Part shown: one piece after another, positions 22,865 through 31,509 of the stretch | Layout: every line of letters starts with the position of its first letter | How positions within the stretch are numbered: position 1 is the first letter of the stretch | NCBI GenBank assembly: GCA_019428905.1 | Contig: JAHYJN010000030.1 | Coordinates: forward strand, 1 to 34,512 | DNA length: 34,512 nt | Reading direction: 5' to 3' | Source: Candidatus Brevefilum sp. | Lineage (GTDB): Bacteria > Chloroflexota > Anaerolineae > Anaerolineales > Anaerolineaceae | Made by a program: the position numbers and the translations under genes | The notes under the pieces: model-generated | The model's database searches: none | What the model was told of the DNA's origin: nothing | What the model saw: only the letters and a program-made list of their open reading frames with translations

Positions 22865-23614
22865 ATGAAACGCGTCTTGTGGGCTTTCCTGGGATTGGTT
22901 TTTCTGGTGGGCCTGGTGGGATGTGCTGAAGAAATCCCTCTTGCTGAAGAAAAACCAGCACCGGAGGTGGTTGCCTTGCAGCTCACACCGGCTGTAGAGC
23001 ATTGGCTGCCGTTGGTCGCAGAATGTGTTGAAGGCATCCCCAATTTTGGGGTGTATACCCAAGTTCTGCCCCGGTCTGACTTGTCCCTTGCAGAAAGCGA
23101 CCTGATCTTACGCCTCGGAGAGCGGCTAGAGAGCGACACCTTTGTGGCGATTATGGGGGTTGAGGAGGTTGTGATTGTCGCTGGTGAGGAGGTGCCGGTT
23201 TCATCCCTCAGCCTGGAAGATCTGCGAGCCATCTATGCTGGGACAAAGACACTTTGGGGGGAGGTTGGGGAGGGTGGTTATGGGGGAAGCGTGACGGGTC
23301 AACCCATCACGCCGCTATCTTACCCTGTGGGTCACGAAGTTGAGATCCTGTTCAGGCGGGCTTACCTGGGGGATGAAATCACCCAGGTCAACCTTCAGGA
23401 ATTTATGACCATCCCCTTCCTTGAAAACCTTCTATTACGATACCCATACGCCATTGGTTACCTGCTGAAAAGCCAGGTTCCAGAGGAAATGCAAGTGATC
23501 GAAATTCTTAGTGATGAACCTGTTCCAAACCGTCAGTATGTGTTGGCTGTCACAGCTCAGGAGCCATTTGGGGGACTAAAACAGCTGTTATTGTGCCTGC
23601 AAAATGCCCAATAG
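22865..23614 (+). CDS. PstS-like substrate-binding lipoprotein (small)
   Basis: The 249-residue protein has a lipoprotein signal ending LVGC (Cys20). Its middle part shows the phosphate-binding-protein-like pattern: VVIVAGEEVPVSSLSLEDLRAIYAGTK...W, RRAYL, and a later YAIGYL, which in PstS-like proteins is the YPIGY strand region. It is shorter than true PstS, and the Ser/Thr-Gly phosphate loop of PstS is not evident, so the ligand may differ. No transporter genes are adjacent. It starts 4 bp after uppP and is presumably co-translated. Confidence 0.65.
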   Translation: MKRVLWAFLGLVFLVGLVGCAEEIPLAEEKPAPEVVALQLTPAVEHWLPLVAECVEGIPNFGVYTQVLPRSDLSLAESDLILRLGERLESDTFVAIMGVEEVVIVAGEEVPVSSLSLEDLRAIYAGTKTLWGEVGEGGYGGSVTGQPITPLSYPVGHEVEILFRRAYLGDEITQVNLQEFMTIPFLENLLLRYPYAIGYLLKSQVPEEMQVIEILSDEPVPNRQYVLAVTAQEPFGGLKQLLLCLQNAQ

Positions 23615-23668
23615 GGTTTGTTTATGAACCGAAGAAGGGTAGGGTTTTCGACGCTCAGGCCTGAAAAC

Positions 23669-23697
23669 TTGACATCAACCCTGGTTGGGATTATATT
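23669..23697 (+). promoter_or_regulatory. Sigma70-type promoter of the cold-shock gene
   Basis: TTGACA (23669-23674), 17 bp, TATATT (23692-23697). Transcription would start near 23704, giving a leader of about 60 nt before the ATG at 23766. Confidence 0.8.
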
Positions 23698-23765
23698 TAT
23701 TTGGCGCCAGTTCAAGGACTGGATGCATCGAACCTTAATAAATCCTAGAAAGATGGAGTATAAGC

Positions 23766-23996
23766 ATGTCAGAACGTTATGTTGGAACCGTCAAATGGTT
23801 TAGCGCCCCCAAGGGGTACGGATTCATTGGTCGTGACGATGGTGAGGAGGATGTTTTCGTTCACTTCTCCGCAGTCCAAATGGAAGGCTACAAACGGCTC
23901 AAGGAGGGGCAGGAAGTAGAATTCTCCATAGAAGATGGTCCAAAAGGTTTACAGGCAGCAAATGTCATCCCTGTAAACGGCAACGAAGAGGTTTAA
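23766..23996 (+). CDS. Cold-shock domain RNA-binding protein
   Basis: A single cold-shock domain (OB fold) that binds single-stranded RNA/DNA and acts as an RNA chaperone. The 76-residue product has RNP1 KGYGFIG (about 17-23) and RNP2 DVFVHFSA (about 29-36), plus GTVKWF at the start. It has its own promoter and terminator, so it is a free-standing unit. Whether it is cold-induced cannot be read from the sequence. Confidence 0.96.
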   Translation: MSERYVGTVKWFSAPKGYGFIGRDDGEEDVFVHFSAVQMEGYKRLKEGQEVEFSIEDGPKGLQAANVIPVNGNEEV

Positions 23997-24010
23997 TCTT
24001 CACAAATATG

Positions 24011-24043
24011 ATCGGGTTGCACAAGCAGCCCGATTTTTGTTTT
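24011..24043 (+). terminator. Rho-independent terminator of the cold-shock gene
   Basis: Stem ATCGGGTTGC (24011-24020) with GCAGCCCGAT (24025-24034), one G-U pair, 4-nt loop, then TTTTTGTTTT. It begins 14 bp after the stop codon. Confidence 0.92.
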
Positions 24044-24118
24044 AAAGAAGTGAAAGCAGAGACAGGTCCAAAAATTCTCGCCAGCAGGTGTTTTTATCAC
24101 ACACAGGGGGTTAATTGA

Positions 24119-24748
24119 TTAAGTATGGAAAAGCAGATAGTTGAACAACTTTCCAATCTCCAGGAAGACGTAACGCCAGCCTTCGCGATCGTAAAACCAG
24201 GTCGGGGAACGAAACCAGTGACCGACCACCGGCCGGACTGAAATTGCCACATTACTGCCGCGCAATTCCCAGCGAAATATCAGCCTGGTTCGAAAGCTGT
24301 GAGGGGGATCGGTAACCACCATCAAGGCGGACCAGCCCTGAGTTTGGGCGAGGTCGCGCACGGCCTGGGCTTCATCCAGTGTGCTGTCAACCTGTAAATT
24401 GGTGATGAAGATCCGATCGCGTTCAAAACCCAAATCTTCTGCTTCTCGCGCCAGGCGCAAATTGACGATGTGGTCAGTGTTGGTGATCACCAAATTCCGC
24501 ACATAACCCCGGGCAAGCATATCTGCCGCCATGCCCAGGCGATCACCGTCATCGCCGCTGAGGATCACGACCGCGTCAACGGGTTGGATGGGGTCTGCGA
24601 CAATCAGCATGGCGCCCAGGCCGACCAATGAGAGGTAGATTAAAAGCGGGGTGACTACGATCACGAAGAGGATCACCGCAATTACTGAACAGCCCATCAG
24701 AAATTTTCTCTTTACTGGCTGCCCGGTATTGCTCGACCGCTCAGTCAT
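24119..24748 (-). CDS. DUF218/YdcF-SanA-ElyC family membrane-anchored protein
   Basis: A 209-residue protein with one N-terminal membrane segment (about 21-48) and a C-terminal DUF218 domain: DAVVILSGDDGDRLGMAADM, YVRNLVITN, STLDEAQAVRDLA and VVTDPPHSFRTRLIF, which is the family pattern. Members are implicated in envelope integrity (SanA, ElyC), but the biochemical activity is not settled. The ATG at 24748 begins 1 bp after the stop of the upstream aminotransferase-fold gene; a TTG at 24766 would overlap it. Coupled expression is likely. Confidence 0.82.
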   Translation of the reverse strand: MTERSSNTGQPVKRKFLMGCSVIAVILFVIVVTPLLIYLSLVGLGAMLIVADPIQPVDAVVILSGDDGDRLGMAADMLARGYVRNLVITNTDHIVNLRLAREAEDLGFERDRIFITNLQVDSTLDEAQAVRDLAQTQGWSALMVVTDPPHSFRTRLIFRWELRGSNVAISVRPVVGHWFRSPTWFYDREGWRYVFLEIGKLFNYLLFHT

Positions 24749-24749
24749 T

Positions 24750-25898
24750 TTAATGTCTCTTGTCAAGCGCAGCTTTCATGCGGGTTAAACCTTCAATCAG
24801 GGTCTTGCGTGGGCAGCCGAAATTCAAGCGTAGAAAACCCTGTCCCAAATCGCCAAAGGCTGACCCATCATTTAAACCGACCTTGGCTTCCTTTAAGAAG
24901 AATGCATGGGGGTATTCAAGGGCTAGTGCGCGGCAGTCCAGCCAGGCAAGGAAAGTGCCTTCAGGTTTCCACAGCTTAATCCTGGGCAGTTCATCAGAGA
25001 TGAAGTCAGCCACAAAATCACGGTTGGATTCAAGGTAAGCCAGCAATTGGTGCAGCCATTCACGTCCATCCTGGTAAGCGGCCCGGGCCGCGGTCAACCC
25101 AAGGATATTCGGGTGGCCCAGCAGCATGGGCAGGGTTTCGCAAAAGCGCTGTTTGAGTTCTGGATTTTGAGTGACGAACACCGATGTTGATAGGCCGGCG
25201 ATGTTATATGTCTTGGAAGGGGCAAAATAGGTGACGGTGCGCTCGGAAACCTGTGGGGAAAGGCTGGCAATCGGCAGATGGTGATAGCCTGAAAAGATCA
25301 GGTCCCCATGGATCTCATCCGAACAGATCCAAACATTGTTTTCCAAACAGATTTCAGCCATTTTGCTCAGCTCTGCGCGAGTGAATACCCGCCCGACCGG
25401 GTTGTGGGGGTTGCAGAGGATGAACAATTTGACACCTGACGCTGCTTTACGCTCAAAATCATCAAAATCGATTTCGTATTTGCCATCTTCGCGCAAGATG
25501 AGCGGGTTATGGACGGATTGGCGCCCGGTGGCTTCAGGCGCTTTTAATATCGGGGGGTAGACAGGCGTTTGGATCAGCACGCTGTCTCCAGGGTCGGTCA
25601 GGCTGTAGATGGCGTGGATGAACCCGGTGACAACACCGCACACAAAATCGATCTCATTAGGTTTAACCAACCACTCCTGGTAGTCGGCCAGGTGCTGGAT
25701 GATGGCTTCCTGCAGTCCATCAGGCGGACCGCCATAGCCAAAAATCCCATGCTCCACCCGTTGATGTAAAGCTTGAATAACCGGCTGTGGTGATAGGAAA
25801 TCCATATCTGCCAACCACATGGGCAGCACATCGTCGTCATACAAGCACCATTTTGAGCTTTCAGTATCCCGTCGGTCAATCACCTGGTCAAAATTCAT
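24750..25898 (-). CDS. PLP-dependent C-S lyase / aminotransferase, MalY/PatB type
   Basis: Fold-type I PLP enzyme, probably a cystathionine beta-lyase. The 382-residue sequence opens FDQVIDRRDTESSKWCLYDD, with LPMWLADMDF, both typical of MalY/PatB. It contains CNPHNPVGRVF (162-172), SDEIHGDL with the cofactor-binding Asp194, and Lys229 in APSKTYNIAGL as the PLP Schiff-base residue. An Arg in LRLNFGCP near the C-terminus binds the substrate carboxylate. ATG 25898 has GAGGAG upstream. It precedes the DUF218 gene by 1 bp. In enteric bacteria MalY also represses maltose genes; nothing here supports that role. Confidence 0.9.
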   Translation of the reverse strand: MNFDQVIDRRDTESSKWCLYDDDVLPMWLADMDFLSPQPVIQALHQRVEHGIFGYGGPPDGLQEAIIQHLADYQEWLVKPNEIDFVCGVVTGFIHAIYSLTDPGDSVLIQTPVYPPILKAPEATGRQSVHNPLILREDGKYEIDFDDFERKAASGVKLFILCNPHNPVGRVFTRAELSKMAEICLENNVWICSDEIHGDLIFSGYHHLPIASLSPQVSERTVTYFAPSKTYNIAGLSTSVFVTQNPELKQRFCETLPMLLGHPNILGLTAARAAYQDGREWLHQLLAYLESNRDFVADFISDELPRIKLWKPEGTFLAWLDCRALALEYPHAFFLKEAKVGLNDGSAFGDLGQGFLRLNFGCPRKTLIEGLTRMKAALDKRH

Positions 25899-26108
25899 CC
25901 GCACTCCTCAAACACTCCAAGAATTCTTGTCGAAAATCATTATTTTCCCTTTTGGGGCAGTCATCCGATGATTCTATCATTTATGATAAGTGATCTGCGC
26001 TGTCCATCGGATTGTTAATTCCCAACCATTATAGTCGATCCCTGGATCTTGTTGCCCCTATTCCCAAGCAATCTGAGTAATTACCCTAAATGATTGCGGA
26101 TTGAAAAA

Positions 26109-26117
26109 TGGTATACT
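26109..26117 (+). promoter_or_regulatory. Candidate extended -10 element of the prenyltransferase operon
   Basis: TGGTATACT matches an extended -10 (TGn followed by TATACT). Transcription near 26124 would place it inside the longer possible reading frame (TTG at 26094), which favours the downstream TTG start at 26145. Confidence 0.45.
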
Positions 26118-26144
26118 CAGGTTCACGATTGGTTGGAGACCTCA

Positions 26145-27047
26145 TTGAAAAAGACGCTAAAGGGTTTAGCCAAACTTACTCGCTTCTCTGAATATGGCTA
26201 TTACGTCATTGTCCCAACTTTGCTGGGCGTTGCAGCCGCCAAGGGAATGTTTAGCTGGCAATTACTGCTGGTGCTGCTGGCAAATTGGATGGCAGTGGGC
26301 TTTGCTTATATGGTCGATGACATCGAAGATGCCCCAGATGACGCCTTGTCGGTCACCAGGGTTAATCGCAACCCCATCTCAAGCGGGTTGATCGCTCCAA
26401 AAACGGCCCGCATCGCCACGTTAATCATGGGTGTGTCCGCTGCTGTGCTGTTTGCTGGGTTGGGGCTGTGGCCATTTATCTTTGGGATGATCAGCTTGAC
26501 CTTTGGATATTTGTATTCGGTGAAGTACGTACAATTAAAATCCATCGCCTATTTTGATATTGTCATTCGCAGTTTGTTACTGTCTGGATTGCCATTTTTG
26601 TGCGGCTATTTTTCTTTCAATTCCCGGCTCAACCGGATTTGGTTTTGGCCGTTTGTGTTTGTGATCGCCATCCACATCTACTTGCAGCTGAAGCGTGATG
26701 TGAACGACTTAAGCAGCGCATCAAAAACGAAAAAAAGTCGAACGGTCCGCCACTTGGGAGAACGCTCGGTGACATCATTGATGATCGCCATGGCAATCCT
26801 AGGGGCGTTCACGGGGATCGTGACTTTTTTCCTGATCGATTTGGTCCCATCCTGGGTTGTCCTGATGATGGCGATATTGGCTGTCTTGTTCATCCTGCCG
26901 GTATGGATTAAACTTCGGCGGGAGGACGCGGAAATGGCAACCGAGGTTTTTTGGCGTTCTGCAGTAGAACGCGCAGCTGCCCTGGCGTTATTCTTATATT
27001 TCTTACTGCCCTGGCTGAACCAGGTCTTTCAGCTGGGTTGGAAATGA
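26145..27047 (+). CDS. UbiA-family prenyltransferase
   Basis: Integral membrane enzyme that moves a prenyl group from a prenyl diphosphate to an acceptor. Of about 300 residues, most are hydrophobic (seven to nine segments). The first Asp-rich motif reads YMVDDIEDAPDDAL followed by RNPISSG, and the second is LKRDVNDLSSASK, the two magnesium-diphosphate sites of the family. The acceptor (quinone, heme, chlorophyll or lipid) cannot be told; no pathway genes are near. The chosen start is TTG 26145 with GGAG six bases upstream; a TTG at 26094 is the alternative. Its TGA overlaps the next ATG (27044), although I prefer the ATG at 27059 for that gene. Confidence 0.75.
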   Translation: MKKTLKGLAKLTRFSEYGYYVIVPTLLGVAAAKGMFSWQLLLVLLANWMAVGFAYMVDDIEDAPDDALSVTRVNRNPISSGLIAPKTARIATLIMGVSAAVLFAGLGLWPFIFGMISLTFGYLYSVKYVQLKSIAYFDIVIRSLLLSGLPFLCGYFSFNSRLNRIWFWPFVFVIAIHIYLQLKRDVNDLSSASKTKKSRTVRHLGERSVTSLMIAMAILGAFTGIVTFFLIDLVPSWVVLMMAILAVLFILPVWIKLRREDAEMATEVFWRSAVERAAALALFLYFLLPWLNQVFQLGWK

Positions 27048-27058
27048 GGCTTTTACTT

Positions 27059-27955
27059 ATGGAAAAACAACCTTTACCAAATCTTCAACTCCTTTCGTCA
27101 CCGGACTGGCAGGATTATGAACTCCTCGACAGCGGTGCTGGGGAAGCCTTAGAGCGGGTGGGACCCTACACACTCCTTCGCCCTGAACCACAGGCGATCT
27201 GGTCGAAAGCCTTGCCTGCAGAAACGTGGGCGGCTGCGGATGCTACCATGGTCCCGACCAGCGGTGAGCAAGGCGGGTACTGGACATTCAAAAAACCAAT
27301 GGATGAGACGTGGGTCATCGATTATCAAGGGCTCAAAAGTGAAATCCGCCTATCAACATCCCGCCATATCGGCGTTTTTCCTGAGCAAGCTACGCATTGG
27401 GATTGGATCGAAGACCAGGTCCGCACAGCTGGACGTCCGCTCAGAGTGATCAACCTATTTGGATATACCGGGATGGCCACGGCAGCTGCTGCCAGGGCGG
27501 GTGCCCAAGTGACCCATGTGGACGCGTCCAAACACGCGGTGGCGTGGGCCAGCCGGAACCTGGAACTATCTAATTTGGAAAATGCCTCTGTGCGCTGGCT
27601 GGTCGAGGATGCGCGCAAATACCTTAAACGGGAGGCCAAACGTAAATCCTTGTATGACGGCATCATACTTGACCCGCCGAAGTTTGGCAGGGGTCCAGGC
27701 GGCAGAGTCTGGGAATACTTTGAGGATATCTCCAGTTTGCTGCGGTTGTGCAAGCGGGTTTTGACGCCAAACCCACGCTTTATCTGCCTGACCTCGTATG
27801 CGATCCAGGCATCGGCATTGGTGCCGCATCAAGCCTTGCAGGAGATTGTCAGCAGTTTGGGGGGTGAGATCACCAGCGGTGAGCTGGTGACGGTTGAGAA
27901 GAGTCGCGGGCGGATTTTGTCGCATGCCCTGTATACTCGATGGAAATCTAGTTAA
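27059..27955 (+). CDS. Class I SAM-dependent methyltransferase, RlmI/RlmK-like
   Basis: Probable rRNA methyltransferase of 298 residues. Motif I reads VINLFGYTGMATAAAARAGA with VTHVDASKHAVAWASRNL after it, and the catalytic motif is YDGIILDPPKFGRGP, the DPPKF form seen in the RlmI/RlmK group. The N-terminal PUA domain of RlmI is absent, and an unrelated short region of about 70 residues stands in its place. ATG 27059 is chosen for GAGG nine bases upstream; ATG 27044 overlaps the prenyltransferase stop and is the alternative. The site modified is not known. The proC gene starts 16 bp on. Confidence 0.78.
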   Translation: MEKQPLPNLQLLSSPDWQDYELLDSGAGEALERVGPYTLLRPEPQAIWSKALPAETWAAADATMVPTSGEQGGYWTFKKPMDETWVIDYQGLKSEIRLSTSRHIGVFPEQATHWDWIEDQVRTAGRPLRVINLFGYTGMATAAAARAGAQVTHVDASKHAVAWASRNLELSNLENASVRWLVEDARKYLKREAKRKSLYDGIILDPPKFGRGPGGRVWEYFEDISSLLRLCKRVLTPNPRFICLTSYAIQASALVPHQALQEIVSSLGGEITSGELVTVEKSRGRILSHALYTRWKSS

Positions 27956-27971
27956 GTAAGAGAAGGTGCAT

Positions 27972-28814
27972 ATGACTGATCAACGTCGATTTGTAATTAT
28001 TGGTCCCGGCGTGATGGGCGAAGCGATCACGATGGGTTTGATCAACAAGCAGGTTGTTCAACCCCAGCAAATCACCCTTGCCGGACCGCGTGAAGAGCGA
28101 CTGCAAGAGCTGGTAGCAAAGTACGGCGTTCAAATGAGCCTTGATAATGCAGCAGCGATTTTTGGCGCTGATGTGATTATCCTGTGTGTAAAACCGCAAA
28201 AATTGACGGCAGTGATGAGCGAGCTGCATGGGAAAACAGCAAGAGAAGCATTGGTGATCTCCATTGTGGCCGGCACCACCATCCAATCCCTAGCTCTGGG
28301 GCTTGATCATTCCAATATCGTGCGGGCGATGCCGAACACACCCGCCCAGGTGGGGGAAGGGATGACGGTTTGGTCACACAATCTTGGGGCCATGGGCGAT
28401 CAACATGCCCTCGCCCAGAAAATTTTAGGTGCTTTAGGTGAGGAAATCTTTGTGGAGGAAGAATCATATATTGATATGGCCACAGCGGTCTCAGGCACAG
28501 GCCCCGCTTATGTGTTTTTGTTTGTTGAGGCGCTGATTGATGCTGGCGTTCACCTCGGTTTGCCGCGACGGATCGCTGAGGAGATGGTCTTGCAGACGAT
28601 CAAAGGATCGATTTCTTTTTACGTTCAGAATCAATCACACCCGGCTCGATTGCGCAACCAGGTTACCTCCCCAGGGGGCACTTCAGCGACCGCATTGTAT
28701 TACCTGGAAAAAATGGGCTTCCGCACAGCCATCTCGCGTGCCATTTGGGCGGCTTTCACCCGGTCACAAGAGCTCGGAAAGGGTCAGAATCATCAAGACC
28801 CTGAAAAAATCTGA
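27972..28814 (+). CDS. proC: Pyrroline-5-carboxylate reductase
   Basis: Last step of proline synthesis: NAD(P)H reduction of 1-pyrroline-5-carboxylate. The 280-residue protein has the N-terminal Rossmann motif IIGPGVMGEAI, the conserved ILCVKPQ, IVRAMPNTPAQVGEGMT, and the C-terminal signature region around ATAVSGTGPAYVF and QVTSPGGTSATALYYLE. The ATG at 27972 follows GAAGGTG. proB and proA are not in this window. It is followed after 9 bp by the pncC-like gene. Confidence 0.97.
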   Translation: MTDQRRFVIIGPGVMGEAITMGLINKQVVQPQQITLAGPREERLQELVAKYGVQMSLDNAAAIFGADVIILCVKPQKLTAVMSELHGKTAREALVISIVAGTTIQSLALGLDHSNIVRAMPNTPAQVGEGMTVWSHNLGAMGDQHALAQKILGALGEEIFVEEESYIDMATAVSGTGPAYVFLFVEALIDAGVHLGLPRRIAEEMVLQTIKGSISFYVQNQSHPARLRNQVTSPGGTSATALYYLEKMGFRTAISRAIWAAFTRSQELGKGQNHQDPEKI

Positions 28815-28823
28815 AAGGGAAAA

Positions 28824-29306
28824 ATGGCGCAAACCTTGCTTTCACTATCAGCCGAGGTCGGCAGCAGATTATTAGCGCGTGGGTATACCATCGGTACCGC
28901 GGAGTCCTGCACCGGCGGTTTGCTCAGCCATACACTCACAGGAATTTCAGGCTCATCCGCATATTTTGTCGGCGGGGTGGTTGCTTATAGCAATCAGATC
29001 AAAGAACAAGCCCTCGGGGTGCAGGCGCAGACCCTGATTGCGTATGGTGCTGTCAGCGAACAAACCGCGCGCGAGATGGCAGAAGGTATCCGAAATCGAT
29101 TTAATACCGATATTGGTTTATCGACAACGGGGGTTGCCGGTCCAACCGGGGGCACCCCTGATAAACCGGTGGGATTGGTGTGGATGGGCATCAGCACCCC
29201 GGGAGGAACCCAAGCCTTTAAGTGTCATTTTGAGGGCGATCGGCTTGAGGTGATGCATAGCTCCGTGATCGAGATCCTGACGCGTTTGTTGGCTGTACTT
29301 GAGTAA
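28824..29306 (+). CDS. pncC: Nicotinamide-nucleotide amidohydrolase, CinA C-terminal domain
   Basis: Deamidates nicotinamide mononucleotide in NAD salvage. The 160-residue protein is a stand-alone CinA C-terminal domain: GTAESCTGGLLSHTLT (about 24-39), GGVVAYSNQIKEQALGV, GAVSEQTAREMAEGI and TTGVAGPTGGTPDKPVG. This is the size and pattern of PncC. AGGGA lies just upstream of ATG. It is last in a run of four plus-strand genes. Confidence 0.95.
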   Translation: MAQTLLSLSAEVGSRLLARGYTIGTAESCTGGLLSHTLTGISGSSAYFVGGVVAYSNQIKEQALGVQAQTLIAYGAVSEQTAREMAEGIRNRFNTDIGLSTTGVAGPTGGTPDKPVGLVWMGISTPGGTQAFKCHFEGDRLEVMHSSVIEILTRLLAVLE

Positions 29307-29360
29307 ACTCTTCGGTTGTATTAATCAGCGGATGAACACATTAAAAGAGTTAGCAGGCTG

Positions 29361-30680
29361 TTATTCTTCCTTGTCAGCATCCTCCGTGAGTAGGCTGACC
29401 AGGACCCGGTCGACACGCCTGCCATCCATATCCACCACTTCAAATTGGTAATCTCCAAAATTGAACTTGGCGCCCGTTTTTGGGATGCGCCCCAACTGGC
29501 TCATCACAAAACCGCTCAACGTCTGGTACCCAGCACGGTCCTCATCGGGCATTTCAGAGATATTGAGGATTTCCTTAAGTTGGTCAATCACGATCAGCCC
29601 ATCAAACAGCCAGGAGCCATCGTCACGCTGGAATGCCAGGTAATCCGTGTCGGTTCCGTCCTCTGGAATCTCGCCCACGATCGCTTCAAGGATGTCGTAA
29701 TCCGTCACCATGCCGGTGATCCCGCCATATTCGTCGATCACCATCGCCAGGTGGACGCCGCTGTTTTGGATGGCTTCTAATGCCTTCAGCGCTGCCATGT
29801 TTTCTGACACATAAACAGGCTCTTTGATGAAGTCATTCAGGTTGAAACCTGGCTCGCCTGGAGAACGGCCCAATAAATCCCGGGTTTGGATATAACCTGA
29901 GATCTGGTCCAGGTCACCCTGTGCCACGGGGATGCGCGAATGCGCAGACTGCAGGAGTTGTTCCCAAATGTCGTCCATGGGTGCATTGAGGTCAATCCAG
30001 GTCATTTCCAGGCGGGGGGTCATTAAAGCTTCCACCCGGCGGTCACCCAAGCGCAAAACACCCGATAACATTTCCTGTTCAGCATCTTCAATTAACCCAA
30101 GGCCGCGACCTTCCTCGATGTAGCCTTTAATTTCCTCTGTGGTGATGGTTGGGCCTCTATCCGTGTTGATCCGAAACAGCTTTAATCCAAAGTTGGTTGA
30201 TGCTCCTAGTAACTTGGTTAAAGGACGAAAGATTTTCGTTAATGTGCGAATACTGGGCGATAATGCAATCACGATATTTTCAGGTTTACTGACCGCCATC
30301 CGTTTGGGGATCAGTTCACCCAGAACAATTGAGAAGTATGTAATCACGACGACGACAAAAATCAGAGAAAGTATCCCAGCATAATCTGCCAACCATACCA
30401 CTTTGCTAACTTGCTCAGCCAGTGGTGAGGCTAAACTCGCACCGCCGATGCCGCCTGCCAGCGTATCAATCAGTGTGATCATAATTTGAACCGTTGAAAG
30501 GTAGGGCTGATTGGGATCTTTTAACAAGTCGAGTGCGGCAGCTGCACCTTTTACGCCATCATCAGCACGTTGCTGCAGACGCATCTTTTTTGCGGCGACC
30601 ATCGCAATTTCGTACATGGCAAATATGGCGTTGAAGAAAAATAGAACGAAAATGATAATGATATTAAAGTAGATGGGCAT
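29361..30680 (-). CDS. CNNM-type membrane protein with CBS pair and CorC/HlyC domain
   Basis: The 439-residue protein has the complete layout: a DUF21/CNNM membrane domain of about 4 segments (1-180), with a small-residue loop after TLIDTLAGGIGGASL, and VLGELIPKR before the last part. A CBS pair (about 205-335) begins at RVEALMTPRLEMTWID and includes VIDEYGGITGMVTDYDILEAIVGEI. A CorC_HlyC domain (about 345-430) ends the protein. Family members are called hemolysins but are linked to magnesium or other divalent cation transport. It lies convergent to pncC, with a -10/-35 upstream. Confidence 0.92.
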   Translation of the reverse strand: MPIYFNIIIIFVLFFFNAIFAMYEIAMVAAKKMRLQQRADDGVKGAAAALDLLKDPNQPYLSTVQIMITLIDTLAGGIGGASLASPLAEQVSKVVWLADYAGILSLIFVVVVITYFSIVLGELIPKRMAVSKPENIVIALSPSIRTLTKIFRPLTKLLGASTNFGLKLFRINTDRGPTITTEEIKGYIEEGRGLGLIEDAEQEMLSGVLRLGDRRVEALMTPRLEMTWIDLNAPMDDIWEQLLQSAHSRIPVAQGDLDQISGYIQTRDLLGRSPGEPGFNLNDFIKEPVYVSENMAALKALEAIQNSGVHLAMVIDEYGGITGMVTDYDILEAIVGEIPEDGTDTDYLAFQRDDGSWLFDGLIVIDQLKEILNISEMPDEDRAGYQTLSGFVMSQLGRIPKTGAKFNFGDYQFEVVDMDGRRVDRVLVSLLTEDADKEE

Positions 30681-31011
30681 GATTAATTTTGTTCACTCGT
30701 TGGTCCGTCAATCTCACTCACTCGTGCTGTGGACATTCACCATCAATCACCTTAGTGATAATTATTTATAAAAATATGCAGTGTTTGAACAATATTATTA
30801 TAAATTAGATTTCATATATCACACTTAAGTTCGTCAATCTAGTTGGGGTTGTTAACATATCGCTTGCATGATTGAAAATGTCGGCGTGGCAGTTTATTTG
30901 ACTGGCGTCATAGTAACTGAACTGTTGGACTCAAGACCCAATAACCCGACAAGCATGGTGTCACTTTGAATTGAATAGGGAGGACATTAAAAATTTATCC
31001 ATTGAGAGGAC
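30681..31011. other. Intergenic region between the CNNM gene and the ybaK gene
   Basis: About 330 bp, AT-rich in its middle. It contains a plausible minus-strand promoter at 30765-30792. One copy of GTTAACATA, the same nonamer as the sugar-operator arm, lies at 30851-30859, probably by chance. No gene or RNA was recognised. Confidence 0.5.
30765..30792 (-). promoter_or_regulatory. Candidate promoter of the CNNM/CBS gene
   Basis: On the minus strand TTGTTC (30792-30787), 16 bp, then TATAAA (30770-30765). The leader would be about 78 nt. Confidence 0.4.
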
Positions 31012-31509
31012 TTAAGTTATTTTAATATTTTCAATCTTGCCATCTGATAGTTTCAATAGGTCTGCAGGATCGAATTTGATGAGGATGTTCTCAGCCCCGG
31101 CCGATGCCCACACATGTTCGTGCAGCATTAAATCGGCATCCATGATCAAAGTGGAGGCACCTTTGACTCCGATTGGCGGCACAGCCCCGACCGGGTAACC
31201 GGTTTTTTCCAGGACCGTTGCTGGTGGGGCCGGTCGAACGCGGTCGCCGATGATCTGGCTTACAACCTCAAGATCTGCCCGGTTCTGACCTGAAACCAGA
31301 ACGAGGAGAAAATCACCCAAGGTTTGCTTTTCAAAGACCAAGGACTTGACGATGGCGCCCAATGTACAGCCGATGAGCGCGGCAGCCTGGCTGGCCTGGC
31401 GGGCGGGTGAGTCAAAAACGCGCACCTCAATTGGGATGTGATTCTCAAGCAGGATGTTCAGCACATCATGCACGCCTGGCGGATATTGCTCGAAGCCTGT
31501 GTTCGTCAT
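31012..31509 (-). CDS. YbaK/EbsC-type aminoacyl-tRNA deacylase
   Basis: Trans-editing enzymes of this family remove wrong amino acids from tRNAs (for example Cys or Ala from tRNA-Pro). The 165-residue protein has the YbaK/ProX pattern: ASQAAALIGCTLGAIVKSLVF, with the conserved Lys, LVLVSGQNRADL, then YPVGAVPPIGV and a C-terminal region with AGAENI. It is a free-standing domain. Its ATG overlaps the stop of the upstream acetyltransferase by 4 bp (ATGA). Amino-acid specificity cannot be read. Confidence 0.9.
   Translation of the reverse strand: MTNTGFEQYPPGVHDVLNILLENHIPIEVRVFDSPARQASQAAALIGCTLGAIVKSLVFEKQTLGDFLLVLVSGQNRADLEVVSQIIGDRVRPAPPATVLEKTGYPVGAVPPIGVKGASTLIMDADLMLHEHVWASAGAENILIKFDPADLLKLSDGKIENIKIT

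Noticed and set aside
29304..29352. AACTCTT...AAGAGTT inverted repeat between pncC and the CNNM gene as terminator
   Set aside because: Seven-bp arms with a loop over 30 nt and no T-tract; too weak.
30851..30859. Extra copy of GTTAACATA upstream of the CNNM gene
   Set aside because: A single nonamer without its inverted partner; expected by chance in AT-rich DNA, so not called an operator.
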